Below, one piece after another: positions 59,181 through 64,000 of a stretch of DNA of 64,000 nucleotides. The translations under genes were made by a program, and so were the position numbers. Each line of letters starts with the position of its first letter. Positions within the stretch are counted from its first letter, which is position 1. The stretch is from the NCBI RefSeq assembly GCF_001428255.1, contig NZ_LMRW01000007.1, positions 1 to 64,000 on the forward strand, in the 5' to 3' direction. The notes under the pieces are model-generated. The model was given only the letters and a program-made list of their open reading frames with translations, did no database searches and was not told where the DNA came from. The stretch is from Agromyces sp. Soil535. GTDB lineage: Bacteria > Actinomycetota > Actinomycetes > Actinomycetales > Microbacteriaceae.

Positions 59181-60449
59181 GTGATCGGCATCAGAAGCTT
59201 TTGGAGCGCGCTCCCCACCGAAGGCCGTTGGCTGCTGTCCACGGTTGCGATCCAGACGCTCGGCCGGGGGCTGACCCTGCCGTTCACGATCATCTACCTG
59301 CACGAGGTGCGCGGCTTCGACCTCGGGCTGTCCGGCGCGCTGATGAGCCTGATCGCGATCGTCGGGCTGATCGTCACCGGTCCGGGCGGCACGCTCATCG
59401 ACCGCTTCGGCGCGCGGGCCGTGCTGATCGCCGGGCTGATCGCGATGATCGCCGGCTGCACGCTGCTCGCGTTCGCGACCCATCCCGCGGTCGCGGCCGT
59501 CGCTCTGGTGCTGATCGGCGTGAACTTCGGCGTCTCCTGGCCCGGGTTCAACGCCCTCATCGCGGCGGTGGTCACGGGCGACCTCCGGCAGCAGTACTTC
59601 GGCGTCAACTTCGCACTCGTCAACCTCGGGATCGGCATCGGCGGCATCCTCGGCGGGTTCTACGTCGATGTCGATTCGCCCGACACGTTCACCGCGATCT
59701 TCCTCGTCGACGCCGCCTGCAGCCTGATCCCGATGGCGCTGCTGCTCGGGCCGCTCCGTCACGTGCGCACCCAGTCCGAGCCGTCCGACGACGCGCCGTC
59801 ATCCGGCGGCTACCGCGAGATCCTCCGGCAGCCGGCGGTCCTGTGGCTCACCCTGCTGACCTTCCTCGCGATGTTCATCGGCTACGGCCAGATGGAGGCC
59901 GGGTTCCCGGCCTACGCGCGGCAGGTGGCCGAGGTGTCGACTCGCGTGATCGGCCTCGCATTCGCAGTCAACACGGCAGTGATCGTGCTCCTGCAGTTCA
60001 CCGTGTTGCGGCGCATCAGCGGCCGGCGGCGTACCCGCGTGATGATGGTGATGGCCGCGGTGTGGGCGTGCTCATGGCTGATCCTGGGCGCCGCTGGACT
60101 CCTGCCCAACACGCTGGCGGCCGCGATCGGCGTCCTGGCGTTCATGGGCGTGTTCGCGTTCGGTGAGACCCTGCTGCAACCGACGGTGCCCGCGGTGTAC
60201 AACGACCTCGCCTCCGACCACAACCGCGGCCGCTACAACGCCATCAACTCGGCGGCGTTCCAGGGTGGTGCGATCACCGGGCCGATCGCCGCCGGGTTGC
60301 TGCTCGACCAGGGCCTGCAGGTGTTGTACATCGTCATCATGGTCGTCGGCTGCGTCGGCATCGGCATGCTCGCTGCTGTACTCGAACGCCGCATCCCGGC
60401 GAGTGCGAATGGTGTGCCCGAGCCCGAGCACGAGCCCGTCAGCGACTGA
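59181..60449 (+). CDS. MFS transporter (multidrug-type)
   Basis: The 422-residue protein has 12 hydrophobic segments, with an MFS motif A GGTLIDRFGARAVLIAGL and a LGRGLTLPFTIIYLHEVRGFDLGLSGALMS start. It resembles MdtH-like exporters. GTG 59181 is chosen, preceded by AGGA at about 8 nt; an in-frame ATG near 59130 would begin inside the clpB-like segment and is less likely. The gene converges on clpB and lies between two copies of the clpB 3' end, which suggests acquisition at this site. Confidence 0.85.
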   Translation: MIGIRSFWSALPTEGRWLLSTVAIQTLGRGLTLPFTIIYLHEVRGFDLGLSGALMSLIAIVGLIVTGPGGTLIDRFGARAVLIAGLIAMIAGCTLLAFATHPAVAAVALVLIGVNFGVSWPGFNALIAAVVTGDLRQQYFGVNFALVNLGIGIGGILGGFYVDVDSPDTFTAIFLVDAACSLIPMALLLGPLRHVRTQSEPSDDAPSSGGYREILRQPAVLWLTLLTFLAMFIGYGQMEAGFPAYARQVAEVSTRVIGLAFAVNTAVIVLLQFTVLRRISGRRRTRVMMVMAAVWACSWLILGAAGLLPNTLAAAIGVLAFMGVFAFGETLLQPTVPAVYNDLASDHNRGRYNAINSAAFQGGAITGPIAAGLLLDQGLQVLYIVIMVVGCVGIGMLAAVLERRIPASANGVPEPEHEPVSD

Positions 60450-60458
60450 CGCCGCGCG

Positions 60459-62693
60459 CTACAGCTCGTCGTCGATGATCTCGGCGTCGATGACCTCATC
60501 GTCGCCATCGTCCGGTTCGCCGCCCGCTGCCACCGGCACGTCGGCGCGGGACACGGTGAGCGACTCGCCGTCGGACGCGAGGTCGACGACGACCGAGTCG
60601 CCGTCGTGGATCTCGCCGGCGAGCAGCGCCCGGGCGAGCTTGTCGTCGATCTCGTGCTGCATGAGGCGGCGCAGCGGCCGCGCGCCGTAGAGCGGGTCGT
60701 AGCCGCGCTCGGCGAGCCAGGCCCGCGCATCGGGAGTGACGCCGAGCTCCAGCCGACGATCGTGCAGCCGCACCGAGAGCCGGTCGATGTAGAGGTTGAC
60801 GATCTCGGCGAGCTCTTCCTCCGACAGCGCCGAGAACACCACGATGTCGTCGAGCCGGTTCACGAACTCCGGCTTGAACGCCTGCCGGACCATCTGCAGC
60901 ACGCCCTGCTCCTTCTCCTCCCAGCTCAGGCCGGGATCGATCAGGTACTGCGAGCCGAGGTTCGACGTGAGGATGAGGATGACGTTGCGGAAGTCGACCG
61001 TGCGACCCTGCCCATCGGTGAGGCGGCCGTCGTCGAGCACCTGCAGCAGCACGTCGAACACCTCGGGGTGTGCCTTCTCGATCTCGTCGAGCAGGATCAC
61101 GGAGTATGGGCGACGACGCACGGCCTCGGTGAGCTGCCCGCCCTGCTCGTAGCCGATGTACCCCGGAGGGGCGCCGACGAGCCGTGAGACCGAGAACTTC
61201 TCGCCGTACTCCGACATGTCGATGCGCACCATCGCGTGGTCGTCATCGAAGAGGAACTCGGCGAGCGCCTTCGCGAGCTCGGTCTTGCCGACGCCCGTCG
61301 GGCCGAGGAACAGGAACGAGCCCGTCGGCCGGTTCGGGTCGCTGAGGCCGGCACGCGAGCGGCGCACGGCGTCGCCGACGGCCGCGACCGCGCGCTTCTG
61401 CCCGATGATCCGCCTGCCGAGCTCGGTCTCGAGGTTCATCAGCTTCTCGGTCTCGCCCTGCATGAGCTTGCCGACCGGGATGCCGGTCCACGCCGAGATC
61501 ACCGCGGCGATGTCCTCCTCGGTGACCTGCTCGTTCACCATGCGCGGCTCGTCGGTGGCGTCCTCGGCCTGCTCGGCCTCGGCGAGGTCGCGCTCGAGCC
61601 GCTTGATCGTCTCGTACTCGAGGCGCGATGCCTTCTCGTAGTCGGCCTCGCGCATGGCACGGTCGCGTTCGGTGAGGGCCTCGTCGAGCTTCTTCTTGAG
61701 GTCGCCCACCCGGTTGAGCCCCTGGCGCTCCCGCGCCCATCGCGCCTCGAGCTCGGCGAGCTCTCGCTCCTTCCCGGACAATGTCTCGCGGAGCTTCGCG
61801 AGGCGCTCCTTCGACGCCTCGTCCTTCTCCTTCTTGAGCGCGAGCTCCTCGAGCTTCAGGCGGTCGACCTCGCGCTTCAGCTGGTCGATCTCGACGGGGC
61901 TCGAGTCGATCTCCATCTTCAGCCGCGACATGGCCTCGTCGATGAGGTCGATCGCCTTGTCGGGCAGTTGCCGCGCCGTGATGTAGCGGTGCGAGAGCGA
62001 TGCCGCGGCGACGAGCGCGGCATCCGTGATGGTGACCCCGTGGTGGGCCTCGTAGCGACCCTTGAGCCCGCGGAGGATCGCGATGGTGTCCTCCACCGAG
62101 GGCTCGCCGACATACACCTGCTGGAATCGGCGCTCGAGCGCGGCGTCCTTCTCGATGTACTCGCGGTACTCGTTGAGGGTCGTGGCACCGATGAGGTGCA
62201 GCTCGCCGCGGGCGAGCATCGGCTTCAGCATGTTGGATGCCGCAACCGATCCCTCGCCGCCGCCCGCACCCATGAGCAGGTGCAGCTCATCGACGAAGGT
62301 GATGATGCCGCCCTCGGCCTCGTTGATCTCCTTGAGCACGGCCTTCAGGCGCTCCTCGAACTGGCCACGGTACATGGCGCCCGCGACGAGCGCGGAGATG
62401 TCGAGCGCGACGAGCTGCTTGTCCTTGAGCGATTCGGCCACGTCGCCGGCGACGATGCGCTGGGCGAGGCCCTCGACCACCGCCGTCTTGCCGACGCCGG
62501 GCTCGCCGATGAGCACGGGGTTGTTCTTCGTACGTCGCGTGAGCACCTGGCTGACCCGCCGGATCTCGGCGTCGCGCCCGATCACCGGGTCGAGCTTGCC
62601 CTGCCGGGCGAGGTCGGTGAGATTCACGCCGAACTGTTCGAGCGCCGACTGCTGCTCCTCCTGCGAGCTCGGCGCGCCCTGCATGTTGGCCAC
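60459..62693 (-). CDS. clpB: ATP-dependent chaperone ClpB-like, without N-domain
   Basis: The 744-residue protein has two AAA+ modules: first Walker [12 protein letters not shown] and [13 protein letters not shown], second [19 protein letters not shown] and [13 protein letters not shown]. Between them is a middle coiled-coil domain ([38 protein letters not shown]), and the C-terminal ClpB region follows. The Clp_N domain is absent: the protein starts just before AAA1 (MQGAPSS...[17 protein letters not shown]). The ClpP-binding IGF loop is not seen, so disaggregase activity with DnaK is expected. GTG 62693 follows AAGGGAAG. A HAIR box overlaps the promoter. The C-terminus ends in acidic [12 protein letters not shown]. 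Confidence 0.93.
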   Translation of the reverse strand: MANMQGAPSSQEEQQSALEQFGVNLTDLARQGKLDPVIGRDAEIRRVSQVLTRRTKNNPVLIGEPGVGKTAVVEGLAQRIVAGDVAESLKDKQLVALDISALVAGAMYRGQFEERLKAVLKEINEAEGGIITFVDELHLLMGAGGGEGSVAASNMLKPMLARGELHLIGATTLNEYREYIEKDAALERRFQQVYVGEPSVEDTIAILRGLKGRYEAHHGVTITDAALVAAASLSHRYITARQLPDKAIDLIDEAMSRLKMEIDSSPVEIDQLKREVDRLKLEELALKKEKDEASKERLAKLRETLSGKERELAELEARWARERQGLNRVGDLKKKLDEALTERDRAMREADYEKASRLEYETIKRLERDLAEAEQAEDATDEPRMVNEQVTEEDIAAVISAWTGIPVGKLMQGETEKLMNLETELGRRIIGQKRAVAAVGDAVRRSRAGLSDPNRPTGSFLFLGPTGVGKTELAKALAEFLFDDDHAMVRIDMSEYGEKFSVSRLVGAPPGYIGYEQGGQLTEAVRRRPYSVILLDEIEKAHPEVFDVLLQVLDDGRLTDGQGRTVDFRNVILILTSNLGSQYLIDPGLSWEEKEQGVLQMVRQAFKPEFVNRLDDIVVFSALSEEELAEIVNLYIDRLSVRLHDRRLELGVTPDARAWLAERGYDPLYGARPLRRLMQHEIDDKLARALLAGEIHDGDSVVVDLASDGESLTVSRADVPVAAGGEPDDGDDEVIDAEIIDDEL

Positions 62694-62712
62694 GGTCGCT
62701 TCCCTTCTCAGA

Positions 62713-62733
62713 CTTGAGTCTAGTAGGCTCAAG
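62713..62733 (-). promoter_or_regulatory. HAIR box (HspR operator) of clpB
   Basis: CTTGAGT-N7-GCTCAAG differs from the HAIR consensus CTTGAGT-N7-ACTCAAG at one position. It sits 20 bp upstream of the clpB GTG, with a TTGACT on the minus strand close behind it. HspR repression of clpB is standard in actinobacteria. Confidence 0.88.
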
Positions 62734-62929
62734 TCTGGCGAGAGAGTCAAAATTCCGGCGAGCCCGCCGGAAGTCGCCCGTTCTTCACGCTAGCCCCGGA
62801 TGCACCGGGCCCGCCACCGCCGAACCGCCCGCCACCCGTCGTTCACCTCACCGATAGCGGATCCACAGCCGCCTCAAGGGTGGGCGCGGCAGGCTCGGAA
62901 TCACAAGCCCCCGACCGACAGGATTCCAT

Positions 62930-63625
62930 GTGAAGCGCCGCACCATCGTCACCATCTCGATCATCGCCGGCGTCGTCCTCCTCGGCGGCACGGCCGCCGT
63001 CGCGGGGCCGATCGTGTACCGCGACCTGATCGTGGGTGAGGCGGAGGCGGCGCCCACCGTGACGGCCGCGCCGAGCGCCTCGGCGTCGACGATCGATGCC
63101 GCCGAGCTGTCGGGCTCCTGGGTCGTCGCCGACGGCTCCTTTGCCGGCTACCGGGTCGACGAGGTGCTGAACGACACGGATGTCACGGTCGTGGGCCGCA
63201 CCGAGGAGGTGACGGGCTCGTTCACGGTCGACGACCTCACACTCACCGCCGCCGAGATCACGGTCGACCTCGCCTCGATCACCACGGACTCGACCGCGCG
63301 CGACGGGTACTTCCGCGACAACGCGCTGCGGGTCTCGGAGTACCCGACCGCCACGTTCGTCCTCACCGGCCCCGTGACCGCGGCATCCGCGCCCGCCGTC
63401 GGCGAGGTGCAGACGCTCACCGCCACGGGCGATCTCACCATCGCCGGCGTCACCCGCACGATGACGGTGGAGCTCGAGGCCGTGCTGAACGACGGCAGTG
63501 GCCAGATCGCCGGCAGCATCCCGGTCACGTTCGCGGACTTCGGCGTGGAAGCGCCGAGCCTCGGGTTCGTCTCGGTGGAACCCGAGGGGTTCGTGGAGTT
63601 CTCGCTCGTAATCGCCCCCGCCTGA
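62930..63625 (+). CDS. YceI-family exported lipid-binding-fold protein
   Basis: The 231-residue protein has a signal anchor ([21 protein letters not shown]), a short Ala/Ser linker and a YceI lipocalin-like barrel: [79 protein letters not shown], then [25 protein letters not shown]. YceI proteins bind isoprenoid lipids. The GTG start at 62930 is used. Confidence 0.9.
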   Translation: MKRRTIVTISIIAGVVLLGGTAAVAGPIVYRDLIVGEAEAAPTVTAAPSASASTIDAAELSGSWVVADGSFAGYRVDEVLNDTDVTVVGRTEEVTGSFTVDDLTLTAAEITVDLASITTDSTARDGYFRDNALRVSEYPTATFVLTGPVTAASAPAVGEVQTLTATGDLTIAGVTRTMTVELEAVLNDGSGQIAGSIPVTFADFGVEAPSLGFVSVEPEGFVEFSLVIAPA

Positions 63626-63702
63626 CGCCGACGATCCGCGGCGGAATGCAGGCCGGGGCGATCCGTGTTGTGATGAGAGCACACGACGCGACAGGAGGGC
63701 GC

Positions 63703-64000
63703 ATGCCGCTCGAGGGAGAGTACGCACCGAGCACGTCGGCGTGGGCGCGCAGGCAGGCCGAGACGTTCGAGGCGACGAGCGGCGCGAAGGCCAACATGCT
63801 GCAGGGCAAGCCGATCATCGTGCTCACCACCGTCGGCGCCACGTCGGGCAAGCTCCGGAAGACCGCGCTCATGCGCGTCGAGCACGACGGCGAGTATGCC
63901 GTCGTCGGCTCGAAGGGCGGGTCGATCAAGCATCCGCGCTGGGTCTTCAACGTACGTGCCCATCCGCATGTCGAGCTGCAGGACGGCGCGGAGAAGCATG
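63703..64000 (+). CDS. F420-dependent nitroreductase (Ddn family), truncated by window end
   Basis: The frame begins at ATG 63703 after AGGAGG (63693-63698) and runs off the window with 99 codons seen. It has the Ddn-type F420 site: [56 protein letters not shown]. Such split-barrel enzymes use F420H2 to reduce quinones or nitro groups. It extends the F420-dependent set of this region. Confidence 0.88.
   Translation, partial: MPLEGEYAPSTSAWARRQAETFEATSGAKANMLQGKPIIVLTTVGATSGKLRKTALMRVEHDGEYAVVGSKGGSIKHPRWVFNVRAHPHVELQDGAEKH

Noticed and set aside
61236..62717. Plus-strand open frame of about 490 codons opposite clpB
   Set aside because: It is the mirror of a strongly conserved gene in G+C-rich DNA; composition (Arg/Glu/Leu-rich, no domain) is typical of antisense frames.

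Overview
The window is about 70% G+C with dense, short-gapped genes, GTG and TTG starts, coenzyme F420 genes, a HspR-type HAIR box in front of a ClpB without its N-domain, and ECF42/DGPF sigma-factor modules. This points to a high-G+C actinobacterium, most likely a Microbacteriaceae chromosome (Agromyces/Microbacterium-like). The family placement is inference from gene content and style, not from a database search. I see no rRNA, tRNA, CRISPR array, IS element or prophage.

1-16 kb is an F420 neighbourhood. A three-gene putative F420-0 ABC importer (2738-5792) leads it. An ABC exporter with an RseB/LolA-like exported protein (6352-9513) and an exported gamma-glutamyltransferase (9688-11535) follow. 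A minus-strand operon then carries cofE, an F420-dependent LLM oxidoreductase, cofC/fbiD and fgd (15691 down to 12207), the last three joined by 4-bp overlaps. A Ddn-like F420-dependent reductase runs off the right edge. Together they could import F420-0, add the glutamate tail, reduce the cofactor with glucose-6-phosphate and use it. The exported gamma-glutamyltransferase suggests extracellular tail trimming, which is inference.

16-31 kb holds housekeeping and stress genes: exonuclease III, a membrane Ser/Thr kinase coupled to a lipoprotein, an alpha/beta hydrolase, SDR, DUF1801 and GNAT proteins, a polytopic membrane protein pair, the first DGPF-ECF42 module with a divergent DUF998 gene, a TetR-controlled drug exporter, an AlkD-like glycosylase and a strongly repetitive lipoprotein. 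31-53 kb carries a DUF6421-SDR pair, MFS and SulP transporters, a GlcD-type oxidase, UBP zinc-finger and EXPERA proteins, a second DGPF-ECF42 module, an ArsR-SRPBCC-reductase operon, a threonine aldolase-like enzyme, tandem flavodoxins, a nitroreductase, a TetR-regulated FtsX-type ABC system and a zinc alcohol dehydrogenase.

53.7-60.5 kb looks accessory: a lower-G+C Fic gene, two related exported proteins of unknown function, a VapBC module with a perfect 18-bp palindrome, and an MFS gene. Two inserted-looking genes are bounded by short copies of the 3' end of the adjacent minus-strand gene (a carboxylesterase and clpB). 60.5-64 kb returns to core genes: clpB, a YceI-family protein and the truncated F420-dependent reductase.

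The best leads are: (i) two ECF42/DGPF modules whose three candidate promoters share the same TGTCGA-N17-CG(A/T)C layout, (ii) the F420 salvage hypothesis, (iii) the repeat lipoprotein with eight R-E-F/L units, (iv) gene insertions that restore neighbouring 3' ends, and (v) a dispersed palindromic repeat that has been read into the N-termini of two ABC permeases.
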